The position numbers and the translations under genes are program-made. From MPNP01 sp026710155 (GTDB lineage: Bacteria; Pseudomonadota; Alphaproteobacteria; Rhodobacterales; Rhodobacteraceae), in the NCBI GenBank assembly GCA_965200885.1, contig OZ241737.1:1984001-2048000 (forward strand): DNA of 64,000 nucleotides. Reading direction: 5' to 3'. Below, in pieces: positions 35,102 to 43,438 of the stretch. The first letter of the stretch is position 1. Every line of letters starts with the position of its first letter. Under the pieces are notes generated by a model that was not told the origin of the DNA, made no database searches, and was given only the letters and a program-made list of their open reading frames with translations.

Positions 35102-35237
35102 ACTGTTCGACTCATAGGCTGGATTTGTTACTAGATTTTGATTTTACGATCAGAAAAGCAATTCATAATTTTAAAATGTAGATATGCAATACTTATCTTC
35201 CTAATGTAAATATAATTTAAAGGGAATTATCCCAAGG
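35102..35237. other. Short gap before a decayed module
   Basis: This is AT-rich sequence with no gene. It holds the promoter region of the enoyl-CoA hydratase-like gene and the end of a broken gene on the same strand. The palindrome AGGGAATTATCCC lies at 35220-35232. Confidence 0.4.
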
Positions 35238-35838
35238 TCATCGGTCCACGTTTTCGTGCAACCGACAGAAATGAACAGAAAGCTTATATACAAATAAATA
35301 AAACCCAGCCATACTAAGTGTAAACAGTTTGGGTCCTACAATTTGTTCCAAAGGCATTGAATGAAGATCATCAAGAAGTGCCACATAGTCCTCATCCAAT
35401 TGGGCGTCAGCTGGGAGATAGAAAATACTATTGACAAGTTGCCTTTTGATGTCCTCAATTTTTGACTTGATGGCAGTTTCCTCAAGTCACTGGCTTTTCA
35501 ACCGATTTTAGAATGCTGACAATCTTTACAATAGGAGCGAATACAATATTTGGAACTTAAGTACGTTCATTTTCTTTAGCTATATCGCATGAATTAGAAA
35601 GAATAATACCCCGCACTTCACTTTTTTGACCTGTATCAAAATAATACAATTGAAAGCCACTCCATCCATCTCCCTGTAAGATTTTATCTTCGCTTATATC
35701 TCTAGCTGCCGAAATATAATAACCATGCTTGGTTACCTGCAAGAGAGCATCAAAGTTATCTAGGAATTCCTTTTGTTTGGGTTCAGTAGTTAAGTAAAAC
35801 GGAATATGATTCTTTAGTTGCTCCGCATCAAAAGTCAT
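35238..35838 (-). pseudogene. Broken gene of an unknown family ('NSCDI' protein), third gene of a decayed module
   Basis: From the ATG at 35838 the frame gives MTFDAEQLKNHIPFYL and continues to GIILSNSCDIAKENER, where an in-frame TAA follows at about 35559. The same frame continues with VPNIVFAPIVKIVSILKS. After a frameshift near 35490 another frame runs LEETAIKSKIEDIKRQL, SIFYLPADAQLDEDY and KLFTLSMAGFYLFVYKLSVHF to a stop at 35238. Together they would make one protein of about 195-200 residues. GGAG overlapping the preceding stop gives tight coupling. I do not recognise the family. One nonsense and one frameshift change make it a pseudogene. Confidence 0.65.
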
Positions 35839-35845
35839 TCTCCGG

Positions 35846-36151
35846 TCAAGCCTCGTACAAACCAGGAATATCTTGAAAAATTGTAGCTTCAAATTCCTTA
35901 CCAAGATGTTCTTGCCTTTGGCCCAAGTACATGTATCGGTCTGCCAAATCACGAAGAAAATCTGAATTGGTATATTTTTTTTCCAAGTTGCTTTTTATTT
36001 GATCTATGACAATGCTGTAGCTAGGCTCTGTATCTATGACTAAATTACCTTGCCCGTTTTGACTTGGCCAAGTAGGCTGTGTTGCCATCATTTCGATTAC
36101 TAAATCACCCAAAGTTGTTTGGGAAGTTTGAATAGAAGTAATGTTAGTCAT
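35846..36151 (-). CDS. Small hypothetical protein, middle gene of a decayed module
   Basis: This protein of 101 residues starts MTNITSIQTSQTTLGDLVIEMM and ends EATIFQDIPGLYEA. It is soluble and mostly helical in appearance, with no motif I recognise. I chose the ATG at 36151: it overlaps the stop of the upstream broken gene as ATGACTAA, a typical coupled junction. An ATG at 36181 would give a longer product without such coupling. The gene is intact while both neighbours are broken, so it may be a survivor with no function left. Confidence 0.6.
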   Translation of the reverse strand: MTNITSIQTSQTTLGDLVIEMMATQPTWPSQNGQGNLVIDTEPSYSIVIDQIKSNLEKKYTNSDFLRDLADRYMYLGQRQEHLGKEFEATIFQDIPGLYEA

Positions 36152-36473
36152 AAGTTGGTCCCATTTCCTGAATTGCTTCATTAGTTAAACAATCGAAAAA
36201 TTTTTCTTTGCTTGATTGTTTAAGATCCTCAAGATCTTATTCAAGGTTAGATACAAACGTGTTGAAATTGGGTGAATTGGTATTTTTGATTGAGTCAATA
36301 TCCACTAGAACACTAATCAAATCGATTCCGTTTATATTTGCCCTTGCGCCAGTAGAAATTGTCAGAATATGGATTACATCGCCTACTGCTCGATGGACAC
36401 GAAGATTAAAATGTTCATCGCGTAATTCAAGATGACCCAGCTTTGTTCTAATAGCAATTTTTTTAATCGGCTA
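36144..36473 (-). pseudogene. C-terminal remnant resembling TIGR04255 family protein
   Basis: The frame ending at 36144 reads LRVHRAVGDVIHILTISTGA, then LISVLVDIDSIKN and FVSNLE, an in-frame TAA at 36237-36239, then SKEKFFDCLTNEAIQEMGP. The end pattern (a D-x-D strand, a helix, then KEKFF..L.NEA...MGP) resembles the C-terminal part of TIGR04255 proteins, whose function is unknown. The 5' part is missing or decayed: a TAG in frame at 36471-36473 bounds it. The family call is from memory and moderate. Confidence 0.5.
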
Positions 36474-36617
36474 AAATTGGTTGATGGGGAAACAAGTATA
36501 TATTCCCCTAAATTTTCATCTCAAATTTACCGTTGCCAATTATTCTAAGGTGGAAAAATATACCTAATTTACGCAAAGAATAATCACACGGGTTCTTGGC
36601 ATAAACGAAAGAGATTT

Positions 36618-37031
36618 ATGAAACAGAAAATGACTACAAAAGAGTTGGAGAATTTTCTTGAAAGGGAATTTCCTCAAGCGGCCAAATTATATAGCATCAA
36701 GAGTTTTGATGATGATGCCATGATGGTCCAAATGGATACTTCAGATCATCATTTGAGACCTGGCGGAACCGTTTCAGGGCCAACATTGTTTGCATTGGCA
36801 GATGTCTCGGTTTATCTGATTGTACTTGCCTATATCGGTCCAAAGGCATTGGCAGTTACAACGAATTGTTCCATAGATTTCATGAGACGTCCTTCTCCGG
36901 GCCTCCTGAATGCCAAAACCAGGTTATTGAAACTTGGAAGAAGGTTGGCTGTGGGTGAAGTATTGATATATTCCGATGGGCAGAATAATCCAGTTGCCAG
37001 AGCCAGTCTTACCTATTCAATTCCAGATTGA
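36618..37031 (+). CDS. PaaI-type hotdog-fold thioesterase
   Basis: This 137-residue protein has the PaaI/YbgC-like hotdog motif LRPGGTVSGPTLFALADVSVYLIVLAYIG, with the usual acidic residue in ADVS, followed by TTNCSIDFMRRPSPG. The family hydrolyses acyl-CoA thioesters; the acyl group is unknown. It stands 180 bases before rplM, an arrangement common in Rhodobacterales. The gap of 580 bases from the previous intact gene on the other strand contains the decayed module. Confidence 0.85.
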   Translation: MKQKMTTKELENFLEREFPQAAKLYSIKSFDDDAMMVQMDTSDHHLRPGGTVSGPTLFALADVSVYLIVLAYIGPKALAVTTNCSIDFMRRPSPGLLNAKTRLLKLGRRLAVGEVLIYSDGQNNPVARASLTYSIPD

Positions 37032-37211
37032 TGGGGTAGGTCCCGTAATTTTTATTTCAGAAAAAATATTTGGATGCAACTTGAAAAAACAGGCATTTGC
37101 ACCATTTCTCACACTCGTATGTGTGGTAATGGGCTGAAACAACCTGAATACGGCATAAGGCTCCTGCACTACGGCTTCATTGATAGCAGAACATTTCTTT
37201 GTGATTTCCAA

Positions 37212-37679
37212 ATGATTACTTATTCAACAACGCCTGAAGATATTGATAAAAAGTGGATACTGATTGATGCCGATGGTCTTGTTCTGGGGCGATTGGCAGC
37301 TTTCGTTGCAACCAGGCTGAGAGGAAAGCATCTGGCCAAATTCTCCCCTCATATGGATACAGGTGACAATGTGATAATCATCAATGCCGGCAAGGTCGAA
37401 CTTACCGGGAATAAGTTAAAGGACAAGATGCATTATTGGCACACGGGTTATCCAGGAGGAATCAAATCCCGAACATCAGGCCAAATCCTCAAGGGTAAAT
37501 TCCCTGAAAAGGTTGTTTCAAAAGCTATCCAAAGAATGTTGCCGACCAATAAGCTGTCCAGAAAATTAATGACAAATTTAAGGGTTTATGCTGGTTCAGA
37601 ACACCCACATGAAGCACAAAACCCAGAAATAATAGACTTGGGTTCAATGAACCGCAAAAATACCCGGAGTAAAGTTTGA
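37212..37679 (+). CDS. rplM: 50S ribosomal protein L13
   Basis: This protein of 155 residues begins MITYSTTPEDIDKKWILIDADGLVLGRLAAFVATRLRGKH, the normal L13 start, and has the internal HMDTGDNVIIINAGKVELTGNK and YPGGIKSRT motifs. An in-frame ATG at 37074 would add 46 residues, but these have no resemblance to L13 and I treat them as leader. No strong ribosome binding site precedes 37212. The stop overlaps the rpsI start. Confidence 0.96.
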   Translation: MITYSTTPEDIDKKWILIDADGLVLGRLAAFVATRLRGKHLAKFSPHMDTGDNVIIINAGKVELTGNKLKDKMHYWHTGYPGGIKSRTSGQILKGKFPEKVVSKAIQRMLPTNKLSRKLMTNLRVYAGSEHPHEAQNPEIIDLGSMNRKNTRSKV

Positions 37680-38173
37680 TGAACGAAGGAACCAGCTCAT
37701 TTGAAGCACTTCAGGACCAAGTAACGGAACCTGAAGGGGATTTGGATCTTGTTGAAGAAGAAAAGCGTGAACCCATAAGAGACGATTTGGGTCGATCCTA
37801 CGCTACCGGCAAGAGGAAAGATGCTGTAGCCAGAGTCTGGGTCAAGCCGGGTAAGGGCAAAATTGTGATAAACAAAAAGGACCTTGATACATATTTTGTA
37901 AGGCCGGTTCTGAGAATGATTATTTTACAACCATTCAAACTATTCAATGCCGAAAATCAATTCGATGTTGTGGCAACGGTCAAGGGTGGTGGACTGTCCG
38001 GTCAAGCCGGTGCTTTGCGGCATGGCATATCCAAGGCACTTCAATATTATGAACCTGATTATCGACCGACTTTAAAAAGTTCAGGCTTTTTGACAAGAGA
38101 CTCCAGGGTGGTTGAACGGAAAAAGTACGGTAAGCGAAAAGCCAGAAGAAGTTTCCAATTCTCCAAACGTTAA
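37679..38173 (+). CDS. rpsI: 30S ribosomal protein S9
   Basis: This protein of 164 residues has an acidic N-terminal extension of about 38 residues before the S9 core (RSYATGKRKDAVARVWVKPGKGKIVINKKDLDTYF). The core ends with the invariant SFQFSKR. Similar acidic extensions are typical of S9 in Rhodobacterales and relatives. The ATG at 37679 overlaps the rplM stop (ATGA), so L13 and S9 are translationally coupled as usual. Confidence 0.96.
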   Translation: MNEGTSSFEALQDQVTEPEGDLDLVEEEKREPIRDDLGRSYATGKRKDAVARVWVKPGKGKIVINKKDLDTYFVRPVLRMIILQPFKLFNAENQFDVVATVKGGGLSGQAGALRHGISKALQYYEPDYRPTLKSSGFLTRDSRVVERKKYGKRKARRSFQFSKR

Positions 38174-38400
38174 TTCGTTTATTTTCCATTTACCCAAGCA
38201 AGCATTACACAATTTGGTGCTTGCCTTAGACTTTACCGTAGTCACTAAATCTGGGAATTACATACACCATACAGTTCCTTTTAGTCGCTTTTCTACGTCA
38301 TTTATGGGGATTACTGGCTAATTTTCCATGATTATCATTTCAATGATGGTGAGATCCAGTTCCCAGTCGATAGTTCTGACCGGAGATCGGAATATTTGAC

Positions 38401-38428
38401 TTGTCAGGTAACACCAAAACATTATATT
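38401..38428 (+). promoter_or_regulatory. Promoter of HEPN cassette copy 1
   Basis: TTGTCA (38401-38406), a 16-base spacer and TATATT (38423-38428) form a good sigma-70-type promoter. The same pair TTGTCA/TATATT with a 17-base spacer precedes the second copy at 51206. The start codon is only 26 bases downstream of the -10, so the leader is very short. The region 38174-38400 before it has nothing recognisable. Confidence 0.65.
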
Positions 38429-38453
38429 CTTTATTTATAAGTGGAGGATGTCC

Positions 38454-38738
38454 ATGCAGGAAAACATTAACGATATCTTGAAAGAGATGGTCCAAGATTA
38501 TTTGGCTCCAGCAAAGATTATCGAGTTGCATTCCGAAGAGCAGGAAGACTTTTTCGGAGATCCCATCATGCGAATTTGGGTTGTTTATGAATCAGAAAAC
38601 AATCGTTTGGATCCTGACAAAGTCTCGAATGTGATTAATCCCCTGCGCAATCGCATCAACAAAACAACTAATGGTTTGGACAGGTTTCCAATTATTTCGT
38701 TCATGACATCCAAGGAAGCTGGTCTTGCTACCAACTGA
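38454..38738 (+). CDS. Small partner protein of HEPN cassette, copy 1 (candidate antitoxin)
   Basis: This is a 94-residue soluble protein. MQENINDILKEMVQDY is followed by KIIELHSEEQEDFFGDPIMRIWVVYESENNRLDPDKV and DRFPIISFMTSKEA. I chose the ATG at 38454 because GGAGG ends 6 bases upstream, and it aligns with the start of copy 2. The order of a strand with an acidic G-D-P pair, a helix and a final FPIISF strand is reminiscent of a minimal nucleotidyltransferase (MNT) fold, but the GSxxxG motif is absent. It is 45-50% identical by eye with the copy at 51257. A role as antitoxin to the HEPN-like protein is inferred only from pairing and size. Confidence 0.75.
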   Translation: MQENINDILKEMVQDYLAPAKIIELHSEEQEDFFGDPIMRIWVVYESENNRLDPDKVSNVINPLRNRINKTTNGLDRFPIISFMTSKEAGLATN

Positions 38739-39222
38739 TATTCTTAATACCGCAAGGACTTTGGTTAATCAGGATAAAGGCCGGCCGCGACAGGTAAATC
38801 TTAAAAAAGCAATAAGCGCAACATATTATGCGATGTTCCATACCCTTTGTCAAAATTGTGCAAATTCTTTTATTGGTACTAGCAAAAGGAGCAACCGTGC
38901 TTGGAACCAAGCATACAGGTCTTTAGAACATGGTTTTGTTCGAAATCAGGTTAGAAACCAGCAAGTGATGGCAAGTTTCCCTGAAGCAATAACGAAATTT
39001 GCAGAAATTTATGTGATCCTACAGCAATTCCGCCACGAAGCAGATTATGATCCAGCAATAAGATTCAAGCGTCATGAAGTTCTTAACGCGATTGACTTTG
39101 CAGAAAGAGCCATAAATAATTTCAATAGAGTCAGAAACAAGCACAAGAAAGCCTTTGCTGTATGGACTGTCACAAAATTACGTCCCAAGGGTGAAGAAAA
39201 CAGACCTTCGTGGTTAGGCTGA
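38725..39222 (+). CDS. HEPN-like protein, copy 1 (candidate toxin)
   Basis: This 165-residue protein starts with TTG, overlapping the partner gene by 14 bases; no ATG is available until residue 37. RPRQVNLKKAISATYYAMFHTLCQNCA and later QQFRHEADYDPAIRFKR are the hallmarks of HEPN-domain proteins (the 'A.S.aYYA.f' helix and the 'R..ADY' helix). Candidate active-site residues are AYRSLEH (RxxxH) and FRHEADY. HEPN proteins paired with a small partner are often RNase toxins. The tail FAVWTVTKLRPKGEE is shared in part with copy 2 (FAVWIA). Confidence 0.75.
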   Translation: MLPTDILNTARTLVNQDKGRPRQVNLKKAISATYYAMFHTLCQNCANSFIGTSKRSNRAWNQAYRSLEHGFVRNQVRNQQVMASFPEAITKFAEIYVILQQFRHEADYDPAIRFKRHEVLNAIDFAERAINNFNRVRNKHKKAFAVWTVTKLRPKGEENRPSWLG

Positions 39223-39428
39223 ACAGACCGACAGGTTTTCAAACAATATATGTTACTAGTATCTCAACAATATTGAAATGATGGTCATGCCCCATTGAAC
39301 CCAGCCGTTTGCAAATTCCTCCCCGTTGCCCCATACCCACCACAACAAGGGCAGTTCATCAATGTTTCCGTTTCGACCAACGGTCCGGTCCTGGCGGTTG
39401 CACCCGTTCCGGTTGAAGGGAGGCAGTC
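39223..39428. other. Transition into a GC-rich relic region
   Basis: After the HEPN gene there is about 200 bases without a gene. From about 39290 the base composition turns clearly richer in G+C and stays so until about 41070, unlike the flanking core genes. Confidence 0.5.
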
Positions 39429-39590
39429 ATGGAACAGGCAGGCAGGAAGATCCACCGGGTCAGGCTGACACCGGAAGGGCATCGGGATTTGCGCTGCATC
39501 GTTGATGGGGGAAAGGGTTCGGTCCAATGCCGCCGGCGGGCTCACATTCTTCTGCTGGCCGATGGTGGTATTGCCCTTGAAATGCCGTTC
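39429..39590 (+). pseudogene. IS630-type transposase, N-terminal fragment
   Basis: An open stretch begins MEQAGRKIHRVRLTPEG and continues HRDLRCIVDGGKGSVQCRRRAHILLLADGG. The pattern vrLTpeer..L...v..Gk.s.....RA.iLLlAdeG is the usual start of IS630-family transposases, including the linker to the first helix-turn-helix. The helix-turn-helix and the DDE catalytic domain are gone: the frame loses similarity after position 39575. No terminal inverted repeats were found around it. Confidence 0.55.
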
Positions 39591-39843
39591 CGATTCTACA
39601 TATGTCCATCAGGTCAAGCCAGCCATGTCGTTCCTGCAGGACTTCAAGCCTGCTCCGGTCCCTGAAGAAAAACCCCTGAACGAAATCACCCCCCCCCCTA
39701 CAAATAGCGTATGGCACATACCTTGAGAAATTCATGCAAAGGCGAAGTCTTGAATGATTGCCATTCCTCCAGCCTGTGGCAATGTGGATGGGCTTTGTTC
39801 AACTCGTGCAATACCGGTCAGCCATTTTCATGTTGGCGTTTCC

Positions 39844-40218
39844 TTATCCGGGCTTGCGGGCATTCAGGTTAGACCACCAGGAAAGCCGTCCTCGACGGAC
39901 CCGGCAGGTGTGGGCTGCCCTGGCAATGTGCCATATGCTGATTGCATCACGACGGTACAATTGGGGATACATTTCGTGATGGAAGTCGGCCAGTAATTTC
40001 CGCATCATAAGCTTGTCCCCCTTGCCATATTCATCGGTGACGAACATGTGATAGAACTCCTTCCCGGCTGGACGGTTTTTCCAGTTGGCCAGATGCTTGG
40101 CCGCCAAATGGTGCAGGAAAACATGGTCTGGATCTACCTCGGCTAACATGGTCTTGCCAACCGGATGGCCGAACCATTCCAAGGGCATCAGATCGGATAC
40201 AGCCCTTTCCGCCTGCAC
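39844..40218 (-). pseudogene. Fragment of an unidentified protein in the relic region
   Basis: The open frame reads MPLEWFGHPVGKTMLAEVDPDHVFLHHLAAKHLANW, then EFYHMFVTDEYGKGDKLMMRKLLADFHHEMYPQ. It looks like real coding sequence of a histidine-rich helical protein but I cannot name a family. It is on the same strand as the AbiEii-like relic upstream. The frame breaks down at both ends. It could be the end of that locus or a different broken gene. Confidence 0.35.
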
Positions 40219-40334
40219 AATCTGGTCATCTGCCAGTGCCAGCAGGCATGGACGTCCTCCTGGGTAGGCACACTGTCCAGCAGCACCCGCCGGTCATCTC
40301 AAGCCGGTCGAATCCCGACCTGATTGCACCAACG

Positions 40335-41084
40335 TCAAGGGCCATGCCTGCCACATCCCAAAGGATAGTGGGGATTGGGGGCCGGTTCCGGACATGCAGG
40401 AGGTCCTTGTTCAACCAGATCGGTTGCTCGCCGTGGCAGGTCACGGATCCATTCAGGGTGGCGCGGTGTATCAAGTGTTCTTCCTCCAAGTATGTCAACC
40501 GTTTTCCTCGAGCGCAATTCAGCGGCAATTCCAATCCGTTGCCGTTTCGCCAGGATATCAAGTGCCCGTTCGAAAACATCCGGATAGTCTTCGGCTACGG
40601 TTACGAGATCATAACAATCCCGAATCACGAATTCTCCGTTGCCGCAGATTCGCAAGCGGCGTTTCTTGGTCAGTGTTTTATCCGAGGATTCAAGTCTCAT
40701 GCCCCACTCTCCGACCACATCCATGCCTTCATCCTGACCGCGATTTATCAAATTGGGCGTGGTAGCCATGGAAAACTCTCCCCCAGCAAAACTGCCACGA
40801 CACCATCCGTGCCCGTCATGCCAGGTCAACAGGTCGGCTGCCTTGTCGAGAGAAACTTACAGCCGGCCATACAATTCCTGGAAATCAGCCGCTTCCATGA
40901 AAAGGCCAATGTCGGTGCCGCGTCGGTGTTGCCATCTTGCAGACAGGGCGGTACCACCTCCGAGGACAATTTGTTCTCCGGGACACAACTGCAGGATGAC
41001 GGGTCCCATACGCTCCATGATTCCATTTGCGGGTGGCGGCATCGAAAATTCCGATTTGCCAACTCCCCTGGTGCCTGTGTTCAA
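40335..41084 (-). pseudogene. AbiEii-like nucleotidyltransferase toxin gene, decayed
   Basis: At least two frames must be joined. Near the start (40857-41084) the frame gives LCPGEQIVLGGGTALSARWQHRRGTDIGLFME, which matches the AbiEii/AbiGii toxin pattern (vL.GGTAL...y.HR.S.DIDlf), with the catalytic DxD reduced to DIG. Further on, another frame (40335-40829) gives FSMATTPNLINRG and NGEFVIRDCYDLVTVAEDYPDVFERALDIL, the C-terminal part of the same family. An AbiEi-type antitoxin gene is not visible next to it. It is a dead type IV toxin-antitoxin relic. Confidence 0.6.
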
Positions 41085-41528
41085 TTTTCACCTTTACAAC
41101 GATAATATATGAAGTGGAAATCCACTGTCAATCAAGGATGCTTTCGGATAAGGAATATCGCGTTTGAAATTGTCAAGGTGATATCATTTGTGATTTTTGT
41201 GAATCCATTGTTCACAAAACTGATTGGGAGCAGAGACTGGAAGGTTTATCATCGCTTTATTTGAAATATTTGTATCAAGGACAGTCATTTTTTACCTGGA
41301 CTACCCCGAAAAGGTGAATTATTGCGATGAAAATCCTTGTAAGATTCCAAAAGCGATAACCCTTTCCCCAGAGGCTGAATCATGGTGTGCAAAAGCAATG
41401 TGAATGATACTGCTGATCCTGAAATTGACATCTGGCCCGGAATTAAAATGGTTTTTGAATTTGAAATCCTGACCCTACATGTATGCCAGATTTAACAATT
41501 TATTTATGCTGCGGTTTGGAGTTTTTAC
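41085..41528. other. Intergenic stretch before murI
   Basis: About 440 bases without a convincing gene. Composition returns to the AT-rich average at about 41100. It must contain the promoter of the murI-argC-ccm series, but I could not choose clear boxes. Confidence 0.45.
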
Positions 41529-42386
41529 TTGAAGCTCTATATCCATATAGGGCAATTTCATAGTAAAGGCGGGTGGATTATTCCTATCGGGATTTTTGAT
41601 TCTGGATTGGGTGGGCTGACAATTTTCGATTCCATTTCGAAACGCCACCCAGAAATTGGATTTGTGTATTACGGTGACAATCACAGGGCACCATATGGAG
41701 TTCGAACCCAGGATGAAATTTTTCAATTTACCTGCAATGGAGTCAATGAATTATGGAATGAAGGTTGTCAACTCGTAATACTTGCCTGTAACACGGCATC
41801 AGCTGTATCGCTAAGGAAATTGCAGGAAGAGATTGTATATGGCAACAAGAGAGTTCTGGGAATATTTATTCCAACGATTGAAACAATCATCGAAAGAAAC
41901 TGGGGAGATAATTCGGCACCAAGAGAAACATCGGTCAATCGGGTTGCATTATTTGCTACACCGGCAACGGTTGCCTCACGAGCATTTCAGAGAGAACTTT
42001 CCTTCAGAGCCATAGGCGTGGATGTGGAATCCCAACCATGCGGAGGACTTGTAGATGCCATTGAGGAGGGTGATATAATTCTGGCTGAGGCGATAGCCAA
42101 AAGTCATGCTGAAGCATTACTCAGAAGAATGCCCAACCCACAGGTAGCAGTACTTGGATGTACCCATTATCCTATTGTACAAAAGGCATTTGAGGAGGCA
42201 TTGGGACAAGAGGTAAGGATTATAAACCAATCCGATGTGGTTGCCGACAGCTTTGCGAATTACCTGCAAAGAAATAAATGGATTGAATATCAATGCGGTG
42301 ACAACAAGTTTATTACTTCAGGAAATCCCAGTTCAGTATCCAACAGGGCAACATTGTTTTTAAAGAGATCAATTCAGTTTACCTGA
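41529..42386 (+). CDS. murI: Glutamate racemase
   Basis: This 285-residue cytoplasmic enzyme makes D-glutamate for peptidoglycan. IGIFDSGLGGLTIFDSI is the first catalytic region. The two catalytic cysteines are in ILACNTASAVSLR and VAVLGCTHYPIV. The start is a TTG at 41529, supported by GGAG 7 bases upstream. It gives about 17 residues before the usual family start (IPIGIFDSG), and no ATG is available there. The gene leads into argC and the ccm genes on the same strand. Confidence 0.92.
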   Translation: MKLYIHIGQFHSKGGWIIPIGIFDSGLGGLTIFDSISKRHPEIGFVYYGDNHRAPYGVRTQDEIFQFTCNGVNELWNEGCQLVILACNTASAVSLRKLQEEIVYGNKRVLGIFIPTIETIIERNWGDNSAPRETSVNRVALFATPATVASRAFQRELSFRAIGVDVESQPCGGLVDAIEEGDIILAEAIAKSHAEALLRRMPNPQVAVLGCTHYPIVQKAFEEALGQEVRIINQSDVVADSFANYLQRNKWIEYQCGDNKFITSGNPSSVSNRATLFLKRSIQFT

Positions 42387-42412
42387 TTGAAAAGAAGCAA
42401 GAGATAACAGTC

Positions 42413-43435
42413 ATGAAAAAAATAACTATAATAGGAGCAAGCGGTTATACCGGGCTTGAATTGGTGAGAATTGTTCTTAACCATCCACATTTTGAAATTG
42501 CCAATCTGGTGGCGGATAGTAATGCCGGTAAGGCTTATTCAGAAGTATACCCGAGTTTCGAGAATACCGCTTTGCCGGATCTCATATCCTTAGCTGAACT
42601 CAATCCTGAAGAATGTGATCTAATATTCTGTGGTCTTCCCCACACTACCAGTCAAAGGGTAATCAAGGGCCTTTTTGGAAGAACCAGGATTGTTGATTTG
42701 TCTGCTGATTTCAGACTGCAAAAAATATCGGAATATCAAAAATGGTATGACACCCAGCATTTGGCTCCTGAAATCCAGGAAAAAGCTGTTTATGGGCTGA
42801 CTGAATTCTATCGCAAGGAAATATCTTCTGCACATCTTGTAGCCTGTACCGGTTGTAATGCAGCTACAGGTCTCTATCCACTTATCCCATTATTGGAAAA
42901 GGGGGTTATATCACCAGAAGGGATAATCCTTGATTTAAAGGCGGGGGTATCCGGTGCAGGAAGGGCTGCCAAAGTCAACACCCTTTTTGCTGAATTATCC
43001 GAAGGGTGTCAGCCCTATAACCCGGTTTACCATAGACATCTGGCTGAATTCGACCAGGAGTTGACCAAGTTTGCCAACAAGCAGGTTGAAGTTTCATTCA
43101 CTCCCCATCTGATTCCAATGAATCGGGGAATTCTTGCCACGATTTATGTCGAAGGCATGATTGATGAGATATACCAGACCCTTGCTGAAAGATATATGAA
43201 AGAAAGATTTATTCATGTATTGCCCATGGGGAAAGCCCCCTCAACCAGACATGTGAGGGGATCAAATTTTGTATTTCTTGGGGTTATGGAAGACCGCATT
43301 ACAGGGAAGGTAAAGTTGTTCTCCGTGTTGGACAATCTTACCAAGGGATCATCTGGACAAGCCATTCAAAATGCAAATATCATGCTGGGTCTTGATGAGG
43401 GTTCAGGATTGTCAATGATTCCATTGGTACCATAA
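42413..43435 (+). CDS. argC: N-acetyl-gamma-glutamyl-phosphate reductase
   Basis: This 340-residue cytoplasmic NADPH enzyme of arginine synthesis has the Rossmann start ITIIGASGYTGLELVRIV. The catalytic cysteine is in LVACTGCNAATGLYPL, and the histidine region in YNPVYHRHLAEFDQEL. It is the ArgC type with about 340 residues, full length. It lies 26 bases after murI and 3 bases before ccmE. The murI-argC-ccmE-ccmF-ccmH order suggests one transcript. Confidence 0.95.
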   Translation: MKKITIIGASGYTGLELVRIVLNHPHFEIANLVADSNAGKAYSEVYPSFENTALPDLISLAELNPEECDLIFCGLPHTTSQRVIKGLFGRTRIVDLSADFRLQKISEYQKWYDTQHLAPEIQEKAVYGLTEFYRKEISSAHLVACTGCNAATGLYPLIPLLEKGVISPEGIILDLKAGVSGAGRAAKVNTLFAELSEGCQPYNPVYHRHLAEFDQELTKFANKQVEVSFTPHLIPMNRGILATIYVEGMIDEIYQTLAERYMKERFIHVLPMGKAPSTRHVRGSNFVFLGVMEDRITGKVKLFSVLDNLTKGSSGQAIQNANIMLGLDEGSGLSMIPLVP

Positions 43436-43438
43436 TAC

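Noticed and set aside
35222..36508. A composite element bounded by MITE-like ends on both sides of the decayed module
   Set aside because: The right end at 36508 is a fair match, but the left candidate (AGGGAATTATCCC) matches too few positions of the terminal repeat.
37074..37211. 46-codon in-frame extension upstream of rplM
   Set aside because: It has no similarity to L13, and the L13 family starts exactly at the ATG 37212. It is treated as leader sequence.
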